A stretch of DNA of 13,789 bases from Acinetobacter bereziniae LMG 1003 = CIP 70.12 (lineage in GTDB: Bacteria > Pseudomonadota > Gammaproteobacteria > Pseudomonadales > Moraxellaceae), in contig NZ_KB849756.1 of the NCBI RefSeq assembly GCF_000368925.1, forward strand, positions 1,708,598 to 1,722,386, in the 5' to 3' direction. This document shows, in pieces, positions 1 to 7,403 of this stretch. A program made the translations under genes and the position numbers. Each line of letters opens with the position of its first letter. Position 1 is the first letter of the stretch. The notes beneath the pieces were generated by a model. That model was not told the origin of the DNA. It searched no databases and worked only from the letters and a program-made list of their open reading frames with translations.

Positions 1-779
1 CCAATAAACCAACTCATGGGCAATTCACTATTGAGCGCTTGTTCTTCCTTGATCGGATTAAACCATTCATAATTAATTGCTGTTAACCAACTCACTGTTT
101 TCATACCATTTATGAGATATTTTGCTCCTAAAATAGGGTCACCTACATCCATTGCCCACCATTTTCGAGATAAGTAAGCTTCCGTTGGTTCATTTTTTTC
201 ATCTCGAATTTGAGAGAGAATACAAGCATAGCCAGCATAACCATGCTTGGCTTTTAGGCGATTTGCAAATTTAATAAATAACTCAATAAAAATTTTCGTA
301 TTTTTTTCTACCCATTCAATGGGCATAGAAAAAGTTAAGGTACTTTGATGAATTCCCATTTCAACTTGCCACTTACTTTTTCCTGCAACGGTAAATTCCC
401 AAGCTCCAGTTGCAAATTTTTCTTTACCGCTAATATATATAAAGTAAAAAGCTTTCATTGGACTATAGTTTTTTAAGCTCTCCCGAATAGGCTTGGCATC
501 ACTATAAGCAATATTATCCCTTTCCCCTTTTGGCGGTTCATCCTGCCATAACCATGTTAAATGGTCTTTGGCATAAGCTTGATAATCATCAAAGCATTGG
601 GCAATCGCTTCTCGCATATCATCACTAAAGCCCTCTTTAAAATATAAAACTGCACGAATTGCAGGTATTGCACCCACATAATCTTCAGGACCACCTTTAG
701 CAAAAAGCCCCCCACCAATTGCACCTTGCTCTTGTTGCTCAGCCCACAGTTTATATTCTTCTTCAGTTTTTAAATACAT
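1..779 (-). CDS. DUF3396-family protein, probable T6SS immunity protein (partial, C-terminus off the left edge)
   Basis: Probably the immunity partner of the adjacent VRR-Nuc nuclease. Translating back from the ATG at 777-779 gives 259 residues without a stop, so the C-terminus lies outside the window. The start has a good ribosome site (GGAG, 6 nt away) and begins MYLKTEEEYKLW. The second half has the pattern I associate with DUF3396, now often annotated as a type VI immunity family: a beta-rich middle (FYFIYISGKEKF), a FSMPIEWVEK segment, KHGYAGYA, and near the end WWAMDVGDP followed by GMKTVSWLTAINYEW. There is no signal peptide or membrane segment, so it should be cytoplasmic. That fits neutralising a DNase in the producer cell. 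It follows the nuclease stop by only 12 bp on the same strand, so the two are probably co-translated. Family assignment is from memory of the motif pattern; the immunity role is inferred from context. Confidence 0.82.
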   Translation of the reverse strand, partial: MYLKTEEEYKLWAEQQEQGAIGGGLFAKGGPEDYVGAIPAIRAVLYFKEGFSDDMREAIAQCFDDYQAYAKDHLTWLWQDEPPKGERDNIAYSDAKPIRESLKNYSPMKAFYFIYISGKEKFATGAWEFTVAGKSKWQVEMGIHQSTLTFSMPIEWVEKNTKIFIELFIKFANRLKAKHGYAGYACILSQIRDEKNEPTEAYLSRKWWAMDVGDPILGAKYLINGMKTVSWLTAINYEWFNPIKEEQALNSELPMSWFI

Positions 780-791
780 TGTATTCTCCGT

Positions 792-1529
792 TTACCACGC
801 AGGCTGAGGTGAAGGTTTAGGTGATGGAAATCGAGGAAGTTTTGGAAGTTTGCCTTTTCTTAATTGAATTGCAGCAGCAATCAGTCCAGCAGCCCAAGTT
901 ATAAACTCGACAACCGTTGAGGTTTTACCATTCTCATCATCATTTCCACAATCACATTCATTGAGATCTAATTGTTTAACTTTGTTTGGATCTCCTGCTA
1001 TTATTGGATAATCATCCTTTTGCGCTTTACTTATTCTGTCTTTAAATTTTATTTCAATAACATGTTTGATATTGTCTTGGGTTGGGGGAAGATTAGGATC
1101 TTTCACAATCACCACATCAGGACGACGCACCATACCCTGCCCCTTTTCAAAAGAATAACCTTTTTCAACTTCCCAATACTTTTTAATCCAACCTGGAAGA
1201 TAAGGGTGTACTTTGGTGATTATTCCTTTTTCCATAATTGGTGCGGGCGGATTCCGATGCATATCATAATTCACTTCTGCTTTGTAAGGGCTTTGATAAT
1301 TTAAAAATTTATCCAGCTCTCCTAAACGTTCTGATACGCAAGCTTGGTATTGATTGGTTTCTTTCTTTTTTCCTTTGTTGGGATTGACTTCACAATAACA
1401 AATCGCCTTACAAATCACTTTTTTATCTTGAAGATCTAAGGCATCGCTAATAATAGCAACGACTTTAATGGTCGGATTTTGAGAGGGTCCTGTCGTTAAA
1501 ATCCCTTGCGGTTTTCCTTGATCAGCCAT
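792..1529 (-). CDS. VRR-Nuc domain nuclease, probable T6SS antibacterial effector
   Basis: A 245-aa predicted DNase of the PD-(D/E)XK superfamily, VRR-Nuc branch. The catalytic core is visible: RRPD with Asp138, then a beta strand HVIEIKFKD supplying Glu159-x-Lys161, then Gln170-x-x-Asp-Tyr174 and a C-x-C (Cys192/194). This is the order seen in VRR-Nuc enzymes such as FAN1 and the TseV-type T6SS effectors. Residues 40-64 hold a Cys cluster (C40, C44, C46, C64) of unknown role. Residues 203-223 form a hydrophobic or amphipathic stretch, and the last 20 residues are proline/lysine-rich. There is no Sec signal, as expected for T6SS cargo. Its ATG lies inside the 3' end of the PAAR gene (8-bp overlap), so translation is likely coupled. 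A non-secreted repair nuclease is the alternative, but the PAAR and DUF3396 neighbours argue against it. Confidence 0.85.
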   Translation of the reverse strand: MADQGKPQGILTTGPSQNPTIKVVAIISDALDLQDKKVICKAICYCEVNPNKGKKKETNQYQACVSERLGELDKFLNYQSPYKAEVNYDMHRNPPAPIMEKGIITKVHPYLPGWIKKYWEVEKGYSFEKGQGMVRRPDVVIVKDPNLPPTQDNIKHVIEIKFKDRISKAQKDDYPIIAGDPNKVKQLDLNECDCGNDDENGKTSTVVEFITWAAGLIAAAIQLRKGKLPKLPRFPSPKPSPQPAW

Positions 1530-2055
1530 TGTCTAATTCATCCACTAAATTAAGATGAATTTCCTCTTCGGATGGCGTATAGATCCAATCGGTAAAACCT
1601 TGGTCATCACTTGCATAAATCGTCGTTGTACCATCTCCCATCGTCACACGAACTCGACGATTCGCTATAGGTTCACCAGTGTTTTGATCAACCAATTGAA
1701 AACGCCCTTGATGGTCTTGTGGTGGTGGGACTGTTTCCTCACCCTCATCATTTGGATTGCCTATTAACTGAGAACCAAAGGGTGAACTGGGCTCAACAAC
1801 CACCTGAAATGAGCTTGGCAGTAATTTTGCGCCACAGGCAGTTTTCATTCCAACTAAAGCAACTTGAGTATCATCAGGAAGAATAAAATTAGGTGCACCT
1901 TCGGTTATTGGAAAAATGCCTTTACACTTAGGACAAGCGACCATATAACCTTTGCCTGCCATCCCTATACCATTTATTGATATTGTTGGATGACCATGCA
2001 AAACAACGCCACCATGATCAGTTTTACAGCCTTGGACAATAATCGGCTTATTCAT
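1522..2055 (-). CDS. PAAR-domain T6SS spike-tip protein with C-terminal transthyretin-like extension
   Basis: A 177-aa protein that should cap the VgrG spike of a T6SS and carry the adjacent nuclease. Residues 1-88 are a PAAR-type fold: repeated short Gly-rich turns (TDHGG, INGIGMAGKG), a VACPKCKG segment with a Cys pair at 41/44, and VALVGMKTACGAKLLPS, with C10, H14 and C74 as further candidate metal ligands. Residues 89-115 are an acidic/proline linker. Residues 116-172 (FQLVDQNTGEPIANRRVRV, then DGTTTIYASDDQGFTDWIY) match the transthyretin-like extensions found on some PAAR and VgrG proteins, which recruit effectors. It is first in the cassette. No VgrG, Hcp or adaptor gene is present here, so it is probably an orphan tip module. 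The PAAR assignment is strong; the cargo role is inferred. Confidence 0.87.
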   Translation of the reverse strand: MNKPIIVQGCKTDHGGVVLHGHPTISINGIGMAGKGYMVACPKCKGIFPITEGAPNFILPDDTQVALVGMKTACGAKLLPSSFQVVVEPSSPFGSQLIGNPNDEGEETVPPPQDHQGRFQLVDQNTGEPIANRRVRVTMGDGTTTIYASDDQGFTDWIYTPSEEEIHLNLVDELDNG

Positions 2056-2090
2056 AATTCTGCTCTTATAATTTAATTTTATTAAAATGA

Positions 2091-2121
2091 TTTATATTTA
2101 AATATAAACAATAGTAGTCAA
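2091..2121 (-). promoter_or_regulatory. Candidate promoter of the PAAR-nuclease-immunity cassette
   Basis: Minus-strand TTGACT (2116-2121) and TATAAA (2091-2096) are separated by 19 bp, longer than the optimal 17. They lie in a very AT-rich gap about 35 bp before the PAAR start. The match is suggestive only; other AT-rich hexamers nearby could serve as the -10. Confidence 0.3.
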
Positions 2122-2234
2122 TATACTGAATATTGAATCAAAAAAATAGGGCTTTTGTAATTTTCAACAAACCAAAACAAGAAATTTATCTTAAAAATTC
2201 AAGTATTTAAAAGAGACAAATAAGAATCACATTC

Positions 2235-2276
2235 AACAAAAAACCCATTGTTTAGTCAGGTATAAACAATGGGTTT
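2235..2276 (-). terminator. Strong rho-independent terminator after the FAH-family gene
   Basis: A perfect 14-bp inverted repeat (2241-2254 with 2263-2276, loop of 8) contains the core AAACCCATTG / CAATGGGTTT. On the minus strand it is followed by a T-run. It lies about 20 bp past the FAH-family stop, so it ends that transcript before the T6SS cassette. The symmetry could also give some activity on the other strand. Confidence 0.85.
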
Positions 2277-2295
2277 AATGTTGGTGATTGCTTTT

Positions 2296-2934
2296 TTATT
2301 TTACAAAGGTTTTCCAAACAAAATCTTGACTTTGACCATGTAATGTCATCGAAAGTTGATCCCCTGAAGCCAAGGCAGCGACCCCTGCTGGCGTTCCTGT
2401 CATGATGACATCACCCGGTTCTAAACAGAACACTTGATTAATATCTGCAAGTAAATAAGCAATATCAAAAATCAACAGTGAGGTATCCCCTTTTTGTCGA
2501 ACTTGATCATTTACAGCAAATTCAAACTTTACTGCCGACCAGTCTTTGACTTCATCTACACTAACCCAATCCGCCAACACACATGAACCATCAAATGCTT
2601 TAGCGCGCTCCCACGGTTGACCTTTTTTCTTTAAATCATCCTGTAAATCACGCAACGTCAGATCCAAACCTAAAGTCACAGCACCAATTGCATCTAAAAC
2701 TTTGTCTAGATTGGTCTCAGCTTTGAGGGGTTGATCTATACGTAAAGCCAGTTCACACTCATGGTGGCAATTTCCCCATGCTTCATTCCAAGAAATACCC
2801 TCTTGTAATGAAATCAGACTACTAGGTGGTTTGATAAATAAGACTGGACGGTCTGGAATTGCATTTCCTAATTCTGCTGCATGTGCTGCATAACTACGAC
2901 CTACACACACAATTTTAGATGGACGTGTACTCAT
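2296..2934 (-). CDS. Fumarylacetoacetate hydrolase (FAH)-family protein
   Basis: A 212-aa cytoplasmic protein of the short FAH fold, the group that includes YcgM-like acylpyruvases and oxaloacetate-acting enzymes. Visible family motifs are: the N-terminal CVGRSYAAHAAELGN; KPPSSL at 36-40; the metal-binding HHECELALRI, with Glu59 and Glu61; GLDLTLRDLQ at 89-98, with Asp91 a third likely metal ligand; KAFDGS, with Lys112; and GDVIMTGTPAGV near 174-185. These residues are all intact, so the enzyme should be active on a small beta-diketo or 2-oxo acid substrate in a Mg-dependent reaction. The exact substrate cannot be read from sequence. The start has a good AGAAGGGA ribosome site. It lies 45 bp downstream of the YcxB-like gene on the same strand, so co-transcription is likely. 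Confidence 0.9.
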   Translation of the reverse strand: MSTRPSKIVCVGRSYAAHAAELGNAIPDRPVLFIKPPSSLISLQEGISWNEAWGNCHHECELALRIDQPLKAETNLDKVLDAIGAVTLGLDLTLRDLQDDLKKKGQPWERAKAFDGSCVLADWVSVDEVKDWSAVKFEFAVNDQVRQKGDTSLLIFDIAYLLADINQVFCLEPGDVIMTGTPAGVAALASGDQLSMTLHGQSQDFVWKTFVK

Positions 2935-2979
2935 ATTATTCCCTTCTTATTGATCACCGTTAAAAACTGTTCAGTCTAA

Positions 2980-3480
2980 TTACTTCTTGAATGTATTAAT
3001 AAAAATGCTTTGATCTGTGGGTGTTGCAAAAGCACGTTTTGGTACAATCACCACAGTACGATTTTTTAATTCAATCATATAAGTGAGTTTGCCTTCTGCA
3101 AATTTCTGTACATCTGAATAATGATGCACTTGTTTCGGTCGCCCACTACTGAATAATTCCATATAATCTTGGAACAGTTCAATGCCTTGCTCACTCTTAC
3201 CAAATTGGTACTTTACAAACTGGCGTTTAAACATCATCGGTAAAAACCAATAGCGCATCAACATCTGTAAAATTAAGAAAAAAGCACCCAAGCAAACGTA
3301 ATACTTACCCACACCATCCAAACCAAGATAAATACCCCATACAATGATCCCAATACTGACCAAAGGGGTAAGCAATTGGCTGATTTGTTTTTTTCCAAAT
3401 GTCGCCAGTTTAAAACCATCTTGAGATTCTTCTAGATTAAGATAATAACGTGCAGATAATGCAGGCTGAGTGTCTGACAT
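2980..3480 (-). CDS. YcxB-like small membrane protein
   Basis: A 166-aa inner-membrane protein. After about 30 polar residues there are two hydrophobic helices (about 33-53 and 60-80), forming a hairpin. A soluble C-terminal domain follows, with a basic stretch (MFKRQFVKYQF), a middle of the form GIELFQDYMELFSSG, and near the end YMIELKNRTVVIVPKRAF. This layout, with the terminal VPKRAF, is typical of the YcxB-like family (two membrane helices plus a small PH-like beta domain), whose function is unknown. It precedes the FAH-family gene by 45 bp and diverges from the SRPBCC-like gene across a 190-bp gap that must hold both promoters. The start has a GAAG ribosome site. I cannot say what it does. 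Confidence 0.72.
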   Translation of the reverse strand: MSDTQPALSARYYLNLEESQDGFKLATFGKKQISQLLTPLVSIGIIVWGIYLGLDGVGKYYVCLGAFFLILQMLMRYWFLPMMFKRQFVKYQFGKSEQGIELFQDYMELFSSGRPKQVHHYSDVQKFAEGKLTYMIELKNRTVVIVPKRAFATPTDQSIFINTFKK

Positions 3481-3669
3481 AGTTGCTTCAATATAAATAT
3501 TTTAGGATGCCAAGATATTACACCAGATTAGAGCCTGATAGACCGATTTTCGTCACGTTTTACACAACAGTTCTACTTTTTTCAGCCAAACCCTTTTTAA
3601 TAACCATAAGACAAAGATCGTCTAAATTGAATGAAGATCACCAAAAATAAAGTTTGCAAAGGAACCGCA

Positions 3670-4959
3670 ATGAAACACGTTTATGTGAATATCAGTTTGA
3701 TTATTTTGCTTGGAATAAACCAAAATAGTGTTGCAAAATTAGTAGCATGGACAGAAAACATTCCAAGTGCATTAAAACCTTTTGACCAAAATGCACAACA
3801 AATTGCTGCAATTGCACAAGATAATATTTTAATTTATCCGCATCCTGCCATTAAAACGGCGTTACCAACCTTGACCAAAAATCCACAACCGATTGCTCAT
3901 TTTTCTACAGCGGCAATCGTTGTCCCTGTAAGCAGTCAAGACGTTGCAAAAACGTTAAGCAATTACAGCCAATATGTCGGATTATTTCCCACTTTAAAAT
4001 CAGCAAAAGTCATGGAAACCGTAGGTCAAGTCAGTCAACTGAAATATCGTATTTCAATCCCTACACCGATCCCTGTTTTAAATTTTAACGAAGATGTTAT
4101 CTTACAACATCAACTCGGAACAAACAGTGTTTCAACACTGGTGATTGATGGTCCTATTCCTTATGCAGCAGGAAAATTTGAATGGTTTAGTTTAGGTGAG
4201 AATAAAACCTTAATTACCCTAACGCAGTGGGGAGATTTAAATCAGCCGCAAGGATTTTTATTTAAGAAGATTTTAAATGCATTTCCTGAAGTCAAACTTG
4301 CCATTCCGAATGGTTCAAGTGCATTTGTATTGGAAGCATTAAAAAATAAGTTTTCAACGAAAAAGATAACCGCATTAAACGCAGGTCAACTGCCTAGTCC
4401 TCAATTGAGCACAGCTCAAATCAATAAAATTGTTCAAGTGAGTGCCAATGCTCAACAACCTGTGAGCCTGATATTAAATCCTGTCACAGTTCCTTATACG
4501 CATGGTCGTGAAGTTCTACGCTTTACCACCACTTACCAATATATCAATGCAACACCACAACAGTTACAGCGTTGGACTCAACCGATGTCTTATAAAGAAA
4601 TTTTTCCAAGACAAATCAAAAACATAAAAACAACACCTAGTACTCAACAAGGTCAAGATGCGGAATTTAAAGTCAGTGTAGGTTTAGGTGTGATCAGTAT
4701 TCCTTTTGATTTTAAGATGCATTTTAGCTACCCCAAAGCAACTGAAAATAACTTCTACGCCAATGGAGGAGATTTGCGCTATCTCAAAGGTCAAATTCAG
4801 TTCTTACCTCAAGGCAATGACACTTTATTAAAGATGACCACAACCATCAAAATCGATGAAAAAGCACCATTTTTACTCAAAGCAGCACGTAGCTTACCCT
4901 ATCATGAAATGTTACCTGCATTAGGGGCAAATGCTATTTTTGCTCAGAAAGTGAAATAA
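3670..4959 (+). CDS. Exported SRPBCC (START-like) fold protein
   Basis: I place the start at 3670, not at the in-frame ATG at 3631. The 3670 ATG has AAAGGAA 5 nt upstream and opens directly into a Sec signal peptide (MKHVYVN, then SLIILLG, likely cleaved after SVA at residue 22); the upstream ATG has no ribosome site and would bury the signal. The product is 429 aa and probably periplasmic. Residues about 62-200 (VPVSSQDVAKTLSNYSQYVG, SAKVMETVGQVSQLKYRI, later FEWFSLGENKTLITLTQWG) look like an SRPBCC/START-like lipid-binding domain. A second, similar beta-rich unit (about 255-410: RFTTTYQYI, EFKVSVGLG, LRYLKGQIQFLPQG) may be a tandem copy. Ligand and role are unknown. It is convergent with the lipoprotein gene, 23 bp from its stop. 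The fold call is from pattern only. Confidence 0.65.
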   Translation: MKHVYVNISLIILLGINQNSVAKLVAWTENIPSALKPFDQNAQQIAAIAQDNILIYPHPAIKTALPTLTKNPQPIAHFSTAAIVVPVSSQDVAKTLSNYSQYVGLFPTLKSAKVMETVGQVSQLKYRISIPTPIPVLNFNEDVILQHQLGTNSVSTLVIDGPIPYAAGKFEWFSLGENKTLITLTQWGDLNQPQGFLFKKILNAFPEVKLAIPNGSSAFVLEALKNKFSTKKITALNAGQLPSPQLSTAQINKIVQVSANAQQPVSLILNPVTVPYTHGREVLRFTTTYQYINATPQQLQRWTQPMSYKEIFPRQIKNIKTTPSTQQGQDAEFKVSVGLGVISIPFDFKMHFSYPKATENNFYANGGDLRYLKGQIQFLPQGNDTLLKMTTTIKIDEKAPFLLKAARSLPYHEMLPALGANAIFAQKVK

Positions 4960-4982
4960 TCGGTGTTGCTTGCTATCCCCCA

Positions 4983-5768
4983 TCAATGGGCAATATTTTT
5001 AATGGTCGATCCGATATTGAAAAGCAAATAAAGCGGGATTGCCACAATATCCCCGACTAAGGTCACAGGAGTGAGTGCAATCTTCTGTAAAAGGTTTTTC
5101 CCATGTAGAGAATAATGTGTTTTACCACTTGTATAGATATCAATCGGATAATTATGGCTAAAGTCCTGAAATTTCATTTTGTTCATTTCAGCATTTAGAC
5201 CCACAATATGCCCTACCAATCCAATTTTTCTACGATAGAACTCAGTGTTTTCTTGACCATATTCATATTGACTCAAATCCAACCGAGATAATTGCTGCTG
5301 CTCATTTTGGGTTAAATTGTTTTTAGCATAATACAGTTCAATATCAGCACTGAATTTAACCTGTTGTAAATGCTTATCGTCATCGATTTTAGGGAGTAAA
5401 GATAATCCAAAATATTCTTCATTTGAACGAACAGGTCTAATTCGCCAATATTTTGGGTCTAAATCAGATTGAATGGTCTCTAAAATTTCCTGATTACCAA
5501 TATCAATCATATAAGCATATTTTTGCCCAATCACAATTAAAGATGTGTCCAGTTTTTTTATATCAACATTGTTTGTTGAAGAGGAACTTTCTTTTAAGTA
5601 GGCAAAGCCAACAATTTGATCCTGATCTACAGTGACTCTATCTGCATGACTAGAAACTACTTTACCTGTGGCTAGCGTTCCAGAATCACTATTATTCCAT
5701 AAAATTGCTGTACATCCACTCAACAGCGTAACAACAACCATCAGCAAAAATAAAGATTTTTCATACAT
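4983..5768 (-). CDS. Lipoprotein of unknown function
   Basis: I choose the ATG at 5766-5768, giving 261 aa, because it starts a textbook lipoprotein signal: MYEK, a hydrophobic core (SLFLLMVVVTLL) and lipobox LSG-Cys19. In-frame ATGs upstream at 5804 and 5825 would add a polar leader and lack ribosome sites; even here only an AAGG 11 nt away is visible. The mature part is mostly polar and mixed alpha/beta, with acidic stretches around DLDPKYW and PKIDDDKHLQQ. It ends in a hydrophobic run, LTPVTLVGDIVAIPLYLLF. A similar Pro/Asp-rich hydrophobic ending occurs in some small enterobacterial lipoproteins, but I cannot assign a family. It would be anchored in the envelope. It starts about 56 bp beyond the tRNA terminator, so it probably has its own weak promoter there. 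Confidence 0.72.
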   Translation of the reverse strand: MYEKSLFLLMVVVTLLSGCTAILWNNSDSGTLATGKVVSSHADRVTVDQDQIVGFAYLKESSSSTNNVDIKKLDTSLIVIGQKYAYMIDIGNQEILETIQSDLDPKYWRIRPVRSNEEYFGLSLLPKIDDDKHLQQVKFSADIELYYAKNNLTQNEQQQLSRLDLSQYEYGQENTEFYRRKIGLVGHIVGLNAEMNKMKFQDFSHNYPIDIYTSGKTHYSLHGKNLLQKIALTPVTLVGDIVAIPLYLLFNIGSTIKNIAH

Positions 5769-5823
5769 CAAAACACTGACCTTATTTTTTGTTATCCTTG
5801 TCATTGTGACATTTTTTAGGCAC

Positions 5824-5850
5824 AAAAAAACCGCAAAGAAGCGGTTTTTT
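5824..5850 (-). terminator. Rho-independent terminator of the tRNA-Arg gene
   Basis: The inverted repeat AAAAAACCGC / GCGGTTTTTT (5825-5834 with 5841-5850, loop AAAGAA) ends in a T-run on the minus strand. It lies 17 bp past the tRNA 3' end. Because A-runs flank both arms, it could work in both directions. A near-identical hairpin follows the tRNA pair at 13540-13562. Confidence 0.85.
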
Positions 5851-5866
5851 CAATATTTTATCAAGT

Positions 5867-5943
5867 TGGTGCGCTCAGAGAGATTCGAACTCCCGACCCC
5901 TTAGTTCGTAGCCAAGTGCTCTATCCAGCTGAGCTATGAGCGC
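5867..5943 (-). tRNA. tRNA-Arg(ACG), CCA encoded
   Basis: A full 77-nt cloverleaf. The acceptor arms GCGCTCA / TGAGCGC pair perfectly, with discriminator A and an encoded CCA. The T-arm is GGGAG-TTCGAAT-CTCTC. The anticodon arm is CTTGG-CTACGAA-CTAAG, with one G-U pair and anticodon ACG at 5907-5909 (read as ICG, decoding CGU/CGC/CGA). It is identical to the two tRNAs at the right end, but this copy is a single gene with its own promoter and terminator. Confidence 0.97.
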
Positions 5944-5961
5944 GACGTCTTGATGAGACGC

Positions 5962-5989
5962 ATTATACGCCTTTTCAGTTTTTTGTTAA
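5962..5989 (-). promoter_or_regulatory. Sigma-70 promoter of tRNA-Arg with GC-rich discriminator
   Basis: On the minus strand TTAACA (5984-5989), a 16-bp spacer and a perfect TATAAT (5962-5967) are followed by GCGTC, the GC-rich discriminator typical of stringently controlled stable-RNA promoters. The -10 box ends 18 bp before the mature tRNA 5' end. The 5944-6065 gap otherwise holds only the 3' end of the MFS transcript. Confidence 0.85.
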
Positions 5990-6065
5990 GTGCTATTTAT
6001 CCCGTTATGATCTAAGTGTCTAGTATTTGGGCTATTCCTTTCTAAGTAGCTAAAAAGCAGTCGCT

Positions 6066-7334
6066 TTAAGCTTTAGCAATCGACCGAAGCATACTTTTTT
6101 GCCATTCAGCAACGATCCTCCGAGTCAAATACCAAAATAAATACCCGACTAAACTCAATATTCCGCCAGCCAAACACACGGCTGACCACCCCCAAGAACT
6201 ATATAAAGTTGTTGCTAAGATTGAACCGATAGAACTACCCAATGCATAAAACAACATATACGCCCCCACCAAACGCCCATGTAACTGAATGTCTGCTTGA
6301 AAGATTAAACTTTGGTTAATCACATGTACGGCTTGAATGGCAACATCCAACAAGACAATACCCAAAATAAATATCCAAATTGAAAAATACAAACTGCTCA
6401 ACACCCACCACGAAATGATCATGAGTAAAAATGCAAATTGGGTGACCTGTTGTGCATAACCGCGGTCTGCCAATCCCCCTACACGAATCGCCATTACTGC
6501 TCCGATCGCACCAATCGCACCCAACCAGCCGATTAAACGATGTGAATATTCAAACGGCGGGATAGATAAAGGAAAAACCAAAGCATTCCAAAAAAGATTT
6601 AAATTGATAAAAATAATCAAAGCCAATAGACCACGAATTTGTAAAACACGATGACGATATAGTTGTTCAAATACTGAAAATATAATCTGTAAGTAACTGG
6701 GCTTTTTAGATAATGCAATACCTTGAAAAGTCATCGGTAGAAATTTCCATAACAGCATACAGGTCATGCTCATACAGATGAGTGAAAATACATAAGTTCC
6801 TTGCCACCCGAACCAGTCGGCTAAAGTTCCAGCCACAACTCTGGATAACAGTATGCCCAACAACACGCCAGCTTGAACCGTACCCACTACTTTTCCACGT
6901 GCTTCAGCAGGTGCTAATACTGATGCGTATACAATTAGCCCTTGAGTCATTGCTGTTCCCAGCATTCCCACAAGCAAAATACTTGCAAATAGAGCAACAA
7001 TATGCGTTGAAACAATCAATAAAACCAGTGACACACACAAGCTCAGTATTTGCAACAATATCAATCGCTTTGGTTGTAATAAATCACCTAAAGGCACAAT
7101 AAAAATCAGCGCAATGATTGAGCCTATTTGAGTCAATGAAACAATGAGACCTGCCCATGAATAAGACAATTTAAAATCTTGAGCAAACAAATCCAGTAAA
7201 GGCTGGGCATAATAAACATTTGCCACACTCAACCCAGCAGCACATGCCAATAAAATCACCAAAGCCTGTGGCAGTGTTGAGAAATTTTCTTGATGGGCTT
7301 TTATTTGTTGCGCTTGGATCGTCTTATTTTTCAT
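6066..7334 (-). CDS. MFS transporter (DHA1-like), probable drug or metabolite exporter
   Basis: A 422-aa inner-membrane protein with about 12 hydrophobic segments, the usual size for a 12-helix major facilitator. The N-terminus (about 30 aa) is cytoplasmic. Helix 1 is followed by the characteristic NVYYAQPLLDLFAQDF, then GLIVSLTQIGS and a degenerate motif A, GDLLQPKRLI, near residues 83-92. GTVQAGVLLGILLSRVVAGTLADWFGW carries the motif C-like Gly-rich antiporter helix and a second DW(F)G loop. This pattern is shared by proton-driven exporters of the YgaY/YnfM type; the substrate is unknown. It is divergent from an HxlR regulator 104 bp away, an arrangement where the regulator normally represses the exporter and responds to a toxic or electrophilic compound. 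The ribosome site is weak (AGG 11 nt before the ATG). Confidence 0.9.
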   Translation of the reverse strand: MKNKTIQAQQIKAHQENFSTLPQALVILLACAAGLSVANVYYAQPLLDLFAQDFKLSYSWAGLIVSLTQIGSIIALIFIVPLGDLLQPKRLILLQILSLCVSLVLLIVSTHIVALFASILLVGMLGTAMTQGLIVYASVLAPAEARGKVVGTVQAGVLLGILLSRVVAGTLADWFGWQGTYVFSLICMSMTCMLLWKFLPMTFQGIALSKKPSYLQIIFSVFEQLYRHRVLQIRGLLALIIFINLNLFWNALVFPLSIPPFEYSHRLIGWLGAIGAIGAVMAIRVGGLADRGYAQQVTQFAFLLMIISWWVLSSLYFSIWIFILGIVLLDVAIQAVHVINQSLIFQADIQLHGRLVGAYMLFYALGSSIGSILATTLYSSWGWSAVCLAGGILSLVGYLFWYLTRRIVAEWQKSMLRSIAKA

Positions 7335-7345
7335 TTCATATTAAC

Positions 7346-7366
7346 CTGGTTTTAATTTGCAACCAG
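7346..7366. promoter_or_regulatory. Operator-like element A (probable HxlR site)
   Basis: Perfect 6-bp inverted arms CTGGTT and AACCAG are separated by 9 nt (TTAATTTGC). The element lies 12 bp before the MFS start, so a bound protein would block its transcription or translation initiation. It matches element B at 17 of 21 positions. Confidence 0.55.
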
Positions 7367-7382
7367 ATTAAAACTACTTAAA

Positions 7383-7403
7383 CTTGTTTTAAATTGCAAC
7401 TGG
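7383..7403. promoter_or_regulatory. Operator-like element B (probable HxlR site)
   Basis: The 21-bp sequence has 17 of 21 positions in common with element A, in the same orientation, 37 bp away (about 3.5 turns). Its inverted arms are imperfect (CTTGTT / AACTGG). It covers the probable -35 box of the HxlR gene, which suggests autorepression. Confidence 0.5.

Noticed and set aside
972..1304. 110-codon open frame on the plus strand inside the nuclease gene
   Set aside because: Antisense to a gene with clear catalytic motifs; Phe/Ile/His-rich low-complexity product with no ribosome site.
3634..5804. The same six residues ITKNKV encoded upstream of both the SRPBCC-like and lipoprotein starts
   Set aside because: Both lie outside the chosen coding starts, the DNA is AT-rich with several mismatches, and no longer repeat surrounds them; probably chance.
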